Shown in pieces: positions 41,492 through 53,563 of a stretch of 64,000 bases of DNA. Made by a program: the position numbers and the translations under genes. The notes under the pieces are model-generated. The model did not search any database. It worked only from the letters and a program-made list of their open reading frames with translations, and was not told where the DNA came from. Source of the DNA: Rotaria macrura (lineage: Eukaryota; Rotifera; Eurotatoria; Philodinida; Philodinidae); the NCBI GenBank assembly GCA_900239685.1, contig OENT01000604.1:29427-93426 (forward strand), in the 5' to 3' direction. Each line of letters opens with the position of its first letter. The first letter of the stretch is position 1.

Positions 41492-41497
41492 TTTATT
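41492..41497 (-). promoter_or_regulatory. Polyadenylation signal of small secreted-protein gene
   Basis: AATAAA on the minus strand, starting two bases after the TAA stop. Confidence 0.45.
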
Positions 41498-41498
41498 C

Positions 41499-41828
41499 TT
41501 AAAAGTCGATGAGACGTTTTTGATTGTGTCGTTGAATAACTGAATAGATGTATGGTAAGTTGTCATCCATATTCGTTGGGGTATCGTCATTATAATTATT
41601 TGCTAATTCATGACCTGGTAAATATCCGAAATCACGTTTTAATCGTAGATTCATTGGATGATGATCACTTGTACCTGTTGATGATGCTGATGGATAAGCA
41701 TTGATATATTGACCAGTCATTAATAAAATGACAAGTATTGGTACTGGAAGAGCAATCATAACTTGATGTGTCGTGTATATGTTTGATGATAAGAAATGCA
41801 AATGTTCGAAAAAATGAGTAGAACTCAT
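41499..41828 (-). CDS. Small secreted protein, candidate peptide precursor
   Basis: An uninterrupted 109-codon frame. The second Met (residue 24, 41757-41759) begins a good signal peptide (MIALPVPILVILLMTGQYINA, cleavage likely after the alanine), so the functional start may be 41759, giving 86 aa. After the signal come two dibasic sites: LRLKR before DFGYLPGHELANNYND, and HNQKR just before the terminal LIDF. There is no cysteine, and no glycine before the basic sites to serve as an amide donor. This layout (signal peptide, short acidic segments, Lys-Arg sites) is that of a prohormone or neuropeptide precursor, but I do not recognise the peptide. It sits 151 bp downstream of the DTD1 stop on the same strand. 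AATAAA overlaps the region right after its stop (41492-41497). Function unknown. Confidence 0.55.
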   Translation of the reverse strand: MSSTHFFEHLHFLSSNIYTTHQVMIALPVPILVILLMTGQYINAYPSASSTGTSDHHPMNLRLKRDFGYLPGHELANNYNDDTPTNMDDNLPYIYSVIQRHNQKRLIDF

Positions 41829-41978
41829 AGCTACTTCTTTTTTCTTCTTCTATTAATCAAGTTTATTTACGGTTCTATAATTCATCAAGAAATTTGAGTA
41901 TGATTGAATATAGAAAAAGTCAACAAACATATTTCATATGCTGATATTTGTCAAAGTAAAAAAACAGAAGATCCTCAG

Positions 41979-41984
41979 TTTATT
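41979..41984 (-). promoter_or_regulatory. AATAAA overlapping the DTD1 stop codon
   Basis: The TAA stop (41980-41982) lies within an AATAAA hexamer. If used, it would give a very short 3' untranslated region and leave about 150 bp to the next gene. Confidence 0.35.
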
Positions 41985-43336
41985 CTTCGTCGACATTTGT
42001 ATTTGCCTTTTTCGATCGACTATCTAGAATGATTGTGACTGGACCATCATTTTCTAAAACAGAAACATGAAATTAGTATGTACATTTTAATGTAGTGATT
42101 TGTAGAAAAATGGAAAAATAACATGTAATGTATGATTAATTAAAATATGATTCTGTTTACAATATTACTCATGCGAAAGAAAAGGTTGATTCGTACTTGA
42201 ATTTCATCGTAATTTACTTATGTGTCAAAACTCAAATTAGACATCATTTGATGCCCAAAATTAATTACAACTTGTGATACGATACATTTCTACTGATGAT
42301 TTCGAGAGTTAGAAAAGAAAACATTTATTTTACAAATCTATGAATCTGCTGAGCTAGTCTCATAGTCGATTGATACAAAAAAAATTTTAAATGTTTCACA
42401 CGAACAATCTCTCTGAGACTGATGAAGAATTTTTACTTAATTAAAATGATGTATATATAAGTACGTTCAATTACAAAGTGTATTCGATTGGAAAAATGGC
42501 ATTTTGTTTCTAGGAATGATTAGTAAAGTTCGATTGTTGGCAAAATAAATTATTGACTCATGTTTGACATGAAAAGCGATGAGCAGAAGTTTGACAGTAG
42601 CAATTTTAGTTTAGGATGATATCGAGACGTCTTCAATAAACAAGAATGAAGCATTTCAAATGTTTCCGATTCAAGTCATTTTTAATTTTTTCTTCCGACA
42701 CAAATTTAAGCTTTTATTCTATATCGAATATCACGAAACGTAAGTACTAAATTGAAATAGGATTCTTCGAAGAATATTCGCATGAGTTGTTTCTCATCGT
42801 AAGATCATATCTCGTTTTAATCAGTAATCAGAAATTTTATATAACACTTATAGAATATCTGGTTTTCAGAAACTTCGAGTTTTAATTGAGTTGTAACTTG
42901 CGTATTGGTGATAATATTGTTACCTACCGATATTAACATTCATCATTGCTCCAAATTGTCCATCGAAAATTTTGTCTGTTTTGTAGTTTTGTTTCAATTG
43001 ATTTAATAATTTTTCATATACTATTCTCGATTGATCACCTGACATTGACAAATGAAAATCTGGCTTTGTTCCTTTCAGTGTTGCATGTAATGTAAATTGA
43101 CTAATACATAAAAGACTATAATCTAAATCAACAACATTACGATTCCAATTTCTACTACCATCAATCGATGGCCATAGACGAATGGAGAGTAATTTTTTTA
43201 CAATATAATCAATATCAGCTTGATCATCATCATTAGCAATACCGATTAAAACGCACAAGCCACGATCAATTGCGCTAATTATTTCATCGCTAACGCGTAC
43301 GCTAGATCGAAGAACACGTTGAATTACAGCACGCAT
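41980..43336 (-). CDS. DTD1: D-aminoacyl-tRNA deacylase
   Basis: Hydrolyses D-amino acids (and mischarged glycine) from tRNA, a cytosolic translation-quality-control step. Exon 1 is 42928-43336 and exon 2 is 41980-42053, joined across an 874-bp intron with codon G|AA, giving 160 aa. The start MRAVIQRV is the canonical beginning of the family, and the length is close to the usual ~150-210. Both catalytic-site motifs are present: SQFTL at residues 79-83 and NDGPVT at 138-143, the latter with the Gly-cisPro pair that contacts the substrate. The C-terminal tail is short and charged. On the minus strand TTCAG lies 17 nt upstream of the ATG, a possible trans-splice acceptor. The upstream ZDHHC gene ends only 171 bp away. 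Confidence 0.93.
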
Positions 43337-43507
43337 TCCTCTTTTTTGTTATCTGAATTTTAAAACAATCAATCATAATTATTGTTTTCTGTTTCCGATT
43401 TACAAAACGCAAAGCAATCGATAAATATCTGTATATTCAGATAGGGAAAAAAAGAATTTTCCAATAAAAGAAATGACAAACAAACAACGGAAAAAAAATC
43501 TGACAAA

Positions 43508-45348
43508 TTATACATAATCACGAAGTACATAAGAACGTTGCTGTTGCTGCTTCTGTTGAAGAGAATATGGTAGACTTTCTGCAGAACTATCCCACTAAAA
43601 TAAACATTGAATTCTTTTCAACATGAGAAAAATCAATAAACATACTACGCGATTATTAAAAACGCCATTCTCATCTGGATATCTGATTGTTTCCTGTAGA
43701 TTATTGTTCATTCCAGTTGTTGTCAACGGTATGCTGTTGTCCTGTTTGATAATAGCACGCAGATTCAGAAAGCTCGGTGGTAATGGTCCACATAAATTTG
43801 AAAAACAATTCAATATTCCACTGCCTCGAGAAAATGGATTTGTTAAATGTTCATCACGGCGTGTTGCATTCCATGTATCTTTTATCTTTAATAAAAGAAG
43901 ATGATGTATTTTCGATTGTATGTGTCATGAGATAAAGTTGAAAAAGAAAACAACTTACATCTTCATTGGTTGTTACACTACGACAAATCAAATATGTATG
44001 GTAGCCCCATAGACCCATGACAGACCAAATCGATATAAAACATACTAATGCCTGAACGATTGTTGCTGGTGTATCACGAATAGCATCGGCTACTGTTGAT
44101 GTTTCTTGTGCTCCTGCATGTATATATAGTTATATTAATTATAATGACAAATATGATTTTTTTGTGATATAGACTCAGTTAAATAATGTGTTAAATATAG
44201 TACTGATTTAAATGATCATTTTATAGTATCTGTTTTTCTTCTTATCATGAAAGTAATACCATCAAGATAATTTCCCAAAGTGAACAGATGATGTTAATAG
44301 CTTTCGCATAAGAAAAAAATAGTTGATGAATTCCTTAGAGATGCTGTTCGATTCATAAGAAAAAAGATAATTTTTTATTTTAATTGTTGTTGATGTTTAT
44401 CAGAGTAGAAGAGTAAAAACATAATACTCAATAGAATTAGAAAAGTTCGATTATAAATGAAAAACAAGACTTACGTAAAACAATATTAACAATATTGAAA
44501 ACGAATATATAAATGCAAAGAAGTGATAATGAAAATAAGAATAAATAAAAATAGCGATAATTTCGCAGACCAACACAATTACCAACCCATGGACTACAAA
44601 ACAAACCTTTTTCTTACATCTAACTATATATCACAACTCATTTACGTACCAATGATGATCGAAATTCGCTAACAAAACAAAAATAATTCAAAGTAATTTT
44701 TTTCTTTGTGCTTTTGTTAACCGTATTCATCTTACCAATGCATGCATCACATAATGAACAATGTGAAACTCGTGGTGGTCGAAAAATTTTACACGTTTGA
44801 CAATATTTCAGTTGCATTACATGTCCAGTATGCATTTGAACTTCCAAAACACGTCCCGGTAATGGTCCATTTTGTGCATTATCTATACAGAAAATACGAA
44901 TGAGATTAATTTGCATATGAAATATTGAATTTTAACCTGTTTTCTCAAGATAGAGTATTTCATCTGATGTAGCTCGAGGAAGAATGCCAGGATCTGTAAA
45001 AGCTGTACGTAAAATGCAACAAATGACCATAAAAAATAGAATAGCAGCAAGTATAGGAATAGCTGGACCGAGCTTTTTGGTTAAATAAGGACAACTAAAA
45101 TTAAATTCATATTCATCCAATAGAAGTAAAATTATTTTCGAATTCTTACTCAAAACCAAAAAATAGACCGGATATAACAGTTATCAGAAAAAGAGCAAAT
45201 AGAAGAATGCCAATATTGTGACCAGTTATACAACGACCATTACAACACACACGATTTTTACTTTGAATAAACTATATATTCAAAAGAAATTCTAATAATA
45301 TGCAATAAAAGATAAATTAGAGGAACGAACCTGCCACTTTCTAACCAT
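43508..45348 (-). CDS. Palmitoyltransferase ZDHHC9/14/18-like
   Basis: Protein S-acyltransferase of Golgi/ER-type membranes that attaches palmitate to cysteines. Nine exons (complement): 45331-45348, 45150-45271, 44937-45094, 44736-44882, 44650-44668, 44475-44593, 43959-44113, 43646-43885, 43508-43594; total 1065 nt (354 aa). Four membrane segments surround the cysteine-rich domain [20 protein letters not shown]...NFDHHCPWVGNC (residues ~126-161), with the catalytic cysteine of [14 protein letters not shown] precedes it, and TTNED (TT-x-E motif) and NPFSRG (Asn-Pro-Phe motif) follow, all in family order. The C terminus is glutamine-rich. A 19-nt micro-exon (44650-44668) supplies most of the DHHC core. 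The start is the first ATG of an 18-nt coding first exon; the upstream ATG in this strand is in another frame and closes quickly. Confidence 0.92.
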
Positions 45349-48269
45349 TATATTTCTATGATTGACATGATCTCATAATGGATTGAAAAAAGAAATGCAA
45401 TTCTTCTATAGAATGAAGATAGTTTCATGATGAGAAAACAAAAACATATTCAATTTCAAGTGTAATGACACGATTCCGGAGTATTAGACGGCAGAAATAG
45501 CGCCACTGTCAATGCATACTCATGTTTGATTAGTAACGCTTCGTAACAACGACCTCTTCTATCGTGAGCATGATTGCTTCTCAACTCAATTCAACTCATG
45601 TGGAAACCTAGCATCGAATTTCCGGTTTATTCTCTCTCCTTCATAGATTTTTCTAATGATGAAAATTGATTTCCTTGATGTATTATATGAAAAATTTATC
45701 AAGATATTAAATTGCAATCAAAGATAAATTCGTTCATAGTTCTTCTGAATAATTCTTAACCAATTATCGATCGACATCGGATGAAGGCAAAGCTAGCAAC
45801 TAAAGTTTATTACATTCTTGTGAGCGTCTCTTCTGTTCTTGTATTCTCTGCATATCTTATCATCATCAGTGGCACATGCATCAGGATTACATATTAACCA
45901 GATTCTCCATTCAATTTATACCAAAGAACTATTATTGATGAGTCGTTGCACGTGTTATTTTTCTTCCTGAAAAATTAATGAGCGAAAGAAAAAAAAATAT
46001 ATCCCTGATAAATGATTACAAAAATTGAAAGTCTAGTGTCTAGGTTCTCTTGATAATCACATTCAATAGATTTCTAAAGTTAATATCAAAATGTATCTTA
46101 GAAGAAATTTTTCATGGAACAGTTATTTCTCTTGAGTAACTTTTCGAAAAAAAAATTCACTTCTACTAAAACTAATTCTATTTCCTAAAAGTATCATGTT
46201 CTTCTCTTTCTGTTTCAAGAAAATTCTATGAATGGTGAAATCTAGGTAGAAGATTGTTATATGAACGATCAAGTCAAAGTAAGATTGAAAATTAGCTCTT
46301 CGGTGTCCTTCGATGATGAAGAACGTAAGTCATCATGTGAAAATATACAGTAATGAACTACATTTTTTTGTTTTCGTAGTAAAATTGAAACATACAGATT
46401 CTTCACATGTCTCATAATTGATGAAGTATTGCATGACAGTGAAATCGTAGGGAACTATTCCATAGATTGAGATTCTGTGGAGAAACTTTGTGAATGAATG
46501 CCTATGACACAGATCGTACAGTCAATCATCACTCAACTAAGAGAACAGACATTGATTAAGAGTGTTCGAACAGTCGAATGAATATATCTATGACTATTTT
46601 ATTTGTATTAATAATTTTCGGCCAGAGAAAGGTGTTTCATATTTATAATTTGGGCGATGTAAATAAATCGCCATAGAATGATATGCATGCATCTTTATAT
46701 TAGGAACGATATATGACAAAATATATTCTGTAATCAACGTACTAGATAAATTAAAAAGAACAGCTTTTTCAAAGATAAGGTTTTCAGTAGGTTTAGATTC
46801 TGATGGATCTCAACTTTTTTAAATACGTGAATAAGTTGACCTTCGTATATAGCTCACTGACAGAGAACTTGTCAAAATTATGTTGCTCGAAGTCTACATG
46901 GAATTTTAACATCTAGTTGACCTTGAACTTCTGTCATTTAGTTATCAATGAATGATTTACTGCCTTTCGGACTAAATACTATCGTGCACTATTGTTTTAA
47001 GAGTTTGGCTCCTACACTCGTTTTTTTAGTCCAAAAAAACAAAAATTATTTTTCATAAAAGAAAACATGTCGATTTTTTTGTTGAACTACTTCTGGATAT
47101 TGTCGTCATCTATTTATTCATGTCAGTACTGAATGTAGACGAGTCTGCTTTTCATTATCATTTTGAACGGAAAAGCAATAAGAAAGTCCATTCCAATTTT
47201 ATTTATTGAACAAGAACATACTTACTAAAGTCATTAATATAGACTTCAACTTGTTCTCCTTTAGTATTATCTTTGACAACTATCTGTACGGAAAAACTCT
47301 TTTCTGCCTCATTAATATCGTTCGATAATAGTTAGTTTGTAAGAATAAATAGAAATAAATCTTAGTATATCGTTGACAGAAACACCAGAAAATGTGTTCG
47401 TCAATTGAACTAGAAATATTCTTTATTGTTATGTGTCGTGTTTTTGTCAAGAACATGTCAATAGATAATAATGAATCGGACAGAGTATGTTCCTGACAGA
47501 TTTGTACAAAGGCAGCTGGGTTCATAGACATGGGCGATAAAAATGTAATTACAAGAATTAAAAGGAATCATGCAACGCACAATCTATTTCAAATCTTCTC
47601 TTTTTAGTTTAACATTCGAAATTGATACGTAGAAAAAAACCAAAACACATGTTAAAAATGCAATAACAAACAAAGACAAAAGTTATAATGACGACTAGTA
47701 TTGAACATTCATAACTGTTGTCGAGAATTAGTGGCTCTCAATAATTCTTATTGAGTTATCAATAATTCGTACTCAACAAGCTTTTACTTGATTTGAATCT
47801 ATACTGAAATTCTTGAATTTTCTGAAAATTACTCGTTGAGTTTTCAAACAAAAAAAGATGACATCGAATAAAATCTATATCAATAGTCAATATCTAATGA
47901 AGACTTGTACTTGTATTAATATATGTTTTTCATATTAAAGTTATCGACTATGACTGTATAAATCTTTTATGAATGTAGTTCAGTAGAAACATTTCGAAGA
48001 AATACAATCTTTGCCTGTCGGTTATGAAACAGTATTAGTAGTTGTCTCTTTTTGAAAATCTTTGGTACTGATTCGATATTGAAGTTAAAAAAATTGAAAA
48101 TTACATATCACAATACGCTTTCTCAACTATGATTTCTTTTTTCTACTTTTATCACTCCTCTCAAAATGCACAACATGTGGTATAACATGTAAAAAAAAAG
48201 AAGTACCTAACAAGTTCATGTAACTAGTGAAGCAGGTAGTATCATTTCTCTCTATACTATGTTTGTTTC
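45349..48269. other. Intergenic; one weak exon candidate
   Basis: No intact gene. On the minus strand, 47220-47325 reads IVVKDNTKGEQVEVYINDF followed by a strong donor (GTAAGTATG). It looks coding, but I cannot connect it to further exons. Confidence 0.35.
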
Positions 48270-51200
48270 TCCCTCAAGATCCTCAGGTTTCTTTACCGCA
48301 TCATCATTCTGTAGAAGCGTTGAATTCACTGTTCAATGAATAATGGGATCAATCTTATGGCCTACGCGTTATTGAGATCAAATTAAAACCACAGATGAGA
48401 AAGTTATGCAAAGAAATATTCGAAATAGTTGTGATCGCTTTAGACCTTGACATACTTTTTATCATCAAGCACGTCTTGCTTCAAGTAAAACGACATTTCA
48501 TTTTGGTCATACGGCGACCTTCATGTTTTTCCCTATCGGTATACTGATAGTTACAAAGGAAGATAGATTAGAAGATTGGTGTGAATAATCTATCTACTTT
48601 GTTTACTAAATTTGTTGCAAACATGCTGACCTTCTTTTAATTTGATGACAAACGTTTTCATGCGTCTAACGGCTTCGAAGTTTTCTACATATCCGTAGTT
48701 TTGGTCTCGTTATTGTCTCTTAACAACATAATCAAGGTTTTCCAAGAAGAAGTACGAAGCTTCTACATTTCGGTTTACTTCGATGGTAAGATGAAACTAT
48801 CGTTTACAGATAATTGATTACAATGGACAAATTAGAAACATGTGTCAGACACATAATACTTTCAATTCGTCTTCTAAAAATATATTCGTCAATAAAGCTC
48901 GAATTATTTAATATCAACAATGATTGTTCAATTTTTGAAATAGAACGAAGAATTCTGACTTTCTTATCTCAATACACATTTGCTATATATTAGCATCGCT
49001 ATTATGATGAAATACTGTTAGTCAGACTAAATTATGAATCAAAGAAAAGCATGCTTACAATTCCTCAATATGTTTATGATGTTCCTCGGTAGTCTTTTCA
49101 AAAAATATTGTGCACACAATATAAAACAAAATTTATACATGTAAACTTGAATGAAGAGCATATATATATATTCTATTATATTTCTATGATAGTAGTGCTT
49201 ATAGAAATGACTTAATCAAGTCCATGAGACGTATTATGTTGATGAATATTAGCCGTACCAAATTATCTAATTGTATAGGACTGATAATTGGCATCAATAA
49301 AAATAGATTTAGTATCGCTTTTTTCGAATCACAATCAAGGAAAAACTCTAAACTATGGATGTACCAGTTTAAAGGCCAATAATGAATTTTCTGCCGTACT
49401 GCATCATCCATTGCCAAACTCCGATATGAGATGCATGGCTAAACCAACAGTAAACTACAATAAATGTCAATTGAACATCGTTCTCTATCTATGCACATGA
49501 ATGATACATTCAACTGAAAGAACTGAAATCATCGAATGATAATAGGATCATTTCTAGTAATATATTGATCATTCCGATAGTAAAAAACTTTAATCAAGTC
49601 AATCATATGGATTATATAGCAGCCACATCTATCGTGCAATCGGGCTCTCTTTAGTTATTAATAAATGAAAACTGTGCGTACCTTTTGACTACTGAACGTG
49701 TCGTCTCGCATGAAATTAGACAACATAAACAGCGCGTTTATTAGCTTATAGAAAAACTTCTCTTCGCTGGTCTGTTAACTTACACAGTTTAAAATTTAAA
49801 ATTAAGAAAAAAAACCTTGGCAACGATCTAATACTACAGAAAAGTCATTCATTCGAACTTGCCTTCAAACATTAGTAACGGAACTATTTAAAGGATTCTA
49901 ATTTAGTTGGAAAAAATATGCAGATACTACCTGCCAAGTCACTCAATGATTGTTTTCTTTCAAATAATTTATCAGAATATCTTTGATTGATATTTTACAC
50001 AATGGAAGAAACTTATGTTCGGAAGCACTACTTGAAAAACTTTTAATTTGATATCTGTCATATACAAGACTTCAGCTCAACACTTAATCGACTCTTTTGA
50101 TGTTCTTTAGGAAAATTCTCTAACTGTTTTTGATTCTACATACTAGTTAGTGGCAATAGAACAGTAAAGTTAGTTCATGATCAACGATGAGCGCCTTTAT
50201 TTCTTATGCATATTATTTACCAGATTTTACTTGTTGCCATCTAAAAGGAATAGTAACATTTCTGCTATATGTTTCCTGCTTCCATCTATATATATATATA
50301 TATGTATACTTCTTCTATTCATTGACAAGTATGATAAAATCCAATAAAAAACCAATCAATCAATCTCTTCATGCCAAGAACATGATTATTAATTCAATAT
50401 CACGTTTAATTAACAACAAGACATTGAATACTGCTAATCAAGCTGCTTTTAAAGAATATAGGCATTAAATTGCCTACTTCATTATCATTTCATATTCTAC
50501 GTGAAATAGCTGATCACAATCATTGTACTCTTCGTGCATCAAATTATAATGCTTGTGATCGTGATTTTTCTTCATATCAATTACTGGTTTTTGTTCCATC
50601 TTTCGACATTAAATCCAATATTAGGGACCACACAGAACTATGTCACATCATGTTATGCAGAGCGAATCATCACTTCTTCGCAGGATTCCATTTTTAAACT
50701 ATCTAATCCAATAAACATCGATAGTTTGAAAAATGAATCGAAACTCTATTGAAATCGTTACTTTTTCTATTGGCTTTTTTCTAGTCGTCGCACAGACTTT
50801 CATGTTGGAATTTAATGTAGAAGCTAAAACTTAGTAGCGCACTTAAAATATAATTTATGTCCTTCACAGGAATCATCTGTTACTGCTATCAACCTTAGAC
50901 AGGAAGAAGCTGATAATGGATTCTTATTGCGATCATTTAATTCATCCTCATTGTCAATATTTCACTCGTCACCGTTGGATTTAGTCTTTTGAAGACGTCG
51001 TAACAAACTTCGTTCGATTTTAGATCCATCGTGGTCATATGACGAAAAAAAAATTTCATCTATTAATGGTTTAATTGACAAAAAAAATATTCAATAGTTG
51101 ATGCCAGTGTTGATCAAGCCATTCAGATGATTGTTAAAACTGACCGTTAAACTTTCTTATGCAAATGTAATTATGCTTCAACTTTTAAATTGTTACCTAT

Positions 51201-52350
51201 TCGTCGTGCTCTCATTCCATTTTACGATTGTTCATGGAAGAATCAATTTAATTTCTTAGTCTCACTACATTTCTTTTCAAGCAGGCAAACGTGCCATGGC
51301 TTTCTTCAAGAACTATTGTTCCTGCTATTTGTCTGGAATATTTGGGTACCAATCTAGATGCTTTGGCTTTCGAAACTCAAATTCTTGTTAACAAAAATTC
51401 ATCAGATGCGCAATCGTATTCTCCAATTACCTACAAAGAAATGATACAACAAGAGAGAACAATGATTACTTAGATATGTCATTTGAATTTTAATACAAAT
51501 AATATCAGTCTTGGACCTATGATAGATTTCACGAACCGCTTCAAATATCAATTTCATACTTCTTGTTCGTTTTATTATCTCTAGTGCCTTCTACATAATG
51601 TCCTTATTCTACAAGTATTCAGATTTTCCAACGACTTTTAATCTTTAGTAACATTAAACATCCTTAAGAACAATGGTTTGATTGGCAAATAATTCAATAC
51701 TTCTTCACTTATTGAAATATGAGTTTACATATTCGTTCGAGCTTCATTCTTTCATATCTTGTTTCTATTTCATAGTATTATTTCATAGGGGATCTTAGCG
51801 ACTCATTGAACCATTTAAATAGCATGCGGAAACTTTCTGTTTGTACTTTATTTAGAGTAGCCAAAACATTTCATCAAAAATCACAATATCGGCGTCTGCC
51901 ACTTTTTAATCTACTTTTAATCCATATTTACCATCCATACACGTAAAATGGATCATTCCTCGGTATTTACTGGGATTCTTTACTTTGTACATCATTAAGG
52001 AGTGAATTCTGCGGCTTCCTCCATCTCAGCGATTCTAATACAGATAAATCTAATGATCCCATGCAAGTTAACGTTTTTCGGCATGCTTTTAAATCGAAAT
52101 TCGACCATTTTATGCTTTAAAAAAGTCTAAACCTGATCAATGTTAACTACAATGTTTACTTTTCTCGAGGGACTAGCGCGACTTATTTATTCGGGATTTA
52201 TTTCTTCATCGAGGAATTTTTTAATTATGATGATACTTCAGCATACTCGCAACCACACTACTCACAGCAACACGCATGCCCTCACCTATATCATATATTC
52301 ACAAAGGAACTTTCTGGGATCTATCTCAATATGCTTAGAGACTTATTAAT
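48270..52350 (+). pseudogene. Coding-like debris, frameshifted, family unknown
   Basis: Several plus-strand segments read like protein, but across shifted frames and stops. At 50331-50752 three frames chain through residues such as NTANQAAFKEYRH, LPTSLSFHILREIADHNHC and TQNYVTSCYAERIITSSQDS, with two frameshifts. At 50870-51480 further fragments include NLRQEEADNGFLLRSFNSSS and CKCNYASTFKLLPIRRAL. A segment at 48280-48500 has one in-frame stop. Composition differs from the surrounding AT-rich spacer. Best read as a decayed gene or transposon, boundaries approximate. Confidence 0.3.
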
Positions 52351-53563
52351 AAGTTCCAATAAATCCTGAAAAAACAAGTCACAGTGACTGCTGGAACATT
52401 CTTAGCGAATCATTTCCATTGATAAAATCAGAACTTTTTCCTCATTGTTGAATATCACAAAGCACTCTACTAAAGATTTTTTTTAATATTTCAGATGTTG
52501 AGATTTAACTCCTTTTATAACTCGCCAAGTTCATGTAGAAATCAAATATATGATTGGTACGGTGTTTTCTTACATACGATAAGAATTAGATATCAATATA
52601 AAATTCGGGCTGAATAAAGAGTTCATGTAAACTTTCCATGGTTTCTCAGATAGTGGGATAGTGAATTTTAGTTTACGATGTAAAGTAGTTACCAAATGGT
52701 TTTTTTTATAAAGATGGTGAAGTTAACATAAATGTTTTTCACAAGAACTCCGATACTTTGATAACTGCAAAGAAAAATCAGTCCCATGTGAATGTTATGT
52801 CCATATATCTACTATGATAGTTTGAGCAAATACAGTAGTGATTTTGTGCGCATGTTTATTTGTATGCGTCATCGAAGACTCGCAGACATCTTCACAGTTC
52901 TCTGACTGAAACATGCAGATTCACGTCCTATTATAGATTCTCTTTATATCGAGAAAAATCTTATGCAGAGTTTATCGGAATTCTTTTGTACTTGGTGTGT
53001 GGGCATGATTTAAACTATAATGCAGGTCACGGAAAAGTGCATATATGTTTACATCAATAGACGGTGAGCAAATGAATAGAACGAAAAGAAAGAGAAATCA
53101 TATCCTCGCATATTCGATACTCTGACGAAGAGAAATAATGAACTGCGTAGACTCAAAAGACGCCTTTTTTTGCTTACTGGATTGATCTTAATCGATCATT
53201 TCGCAACCACTCATAATTTGACTTACCCTACAGAATATAGCAATATTTTTCTCATTATACACTCCATCAGAAACTTTTTCTCTTCGTATTCATTCTTTTT
53301 ACGTCAATTGCTTGCACAATAAATCATACGCTTCACAATAGCAAAAATTAACAAGGTCATGGAAGTATAGAAATACGAATGATCGAAACGCCTTTTGTTT
53401 TGACTGAATATCACATGCGTCATATTCGGTAGTTTCAGTGTTTCTTCGAATAGAAATAAATAGAATTCACAAAGTAAGACACAATATATTGTGACTATCG
53501 ATTCTGTTTCTTCCACTATTATCATGAGGCTTATGGAATTCAATCGGAAATTATAATTCAAAC
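52351..53563. other. Upstream flank of the membrane-protein gene, no gene seen
   Basis: AT-rich, with no supported frame or repeat. Confidence 0.4.

Noticed and set aside
43623..43904. 93-codon plus-strand frame
   Set aside because: Antisense to the ZDHHC exon carrying NPFSRG and LCGPLPPS.
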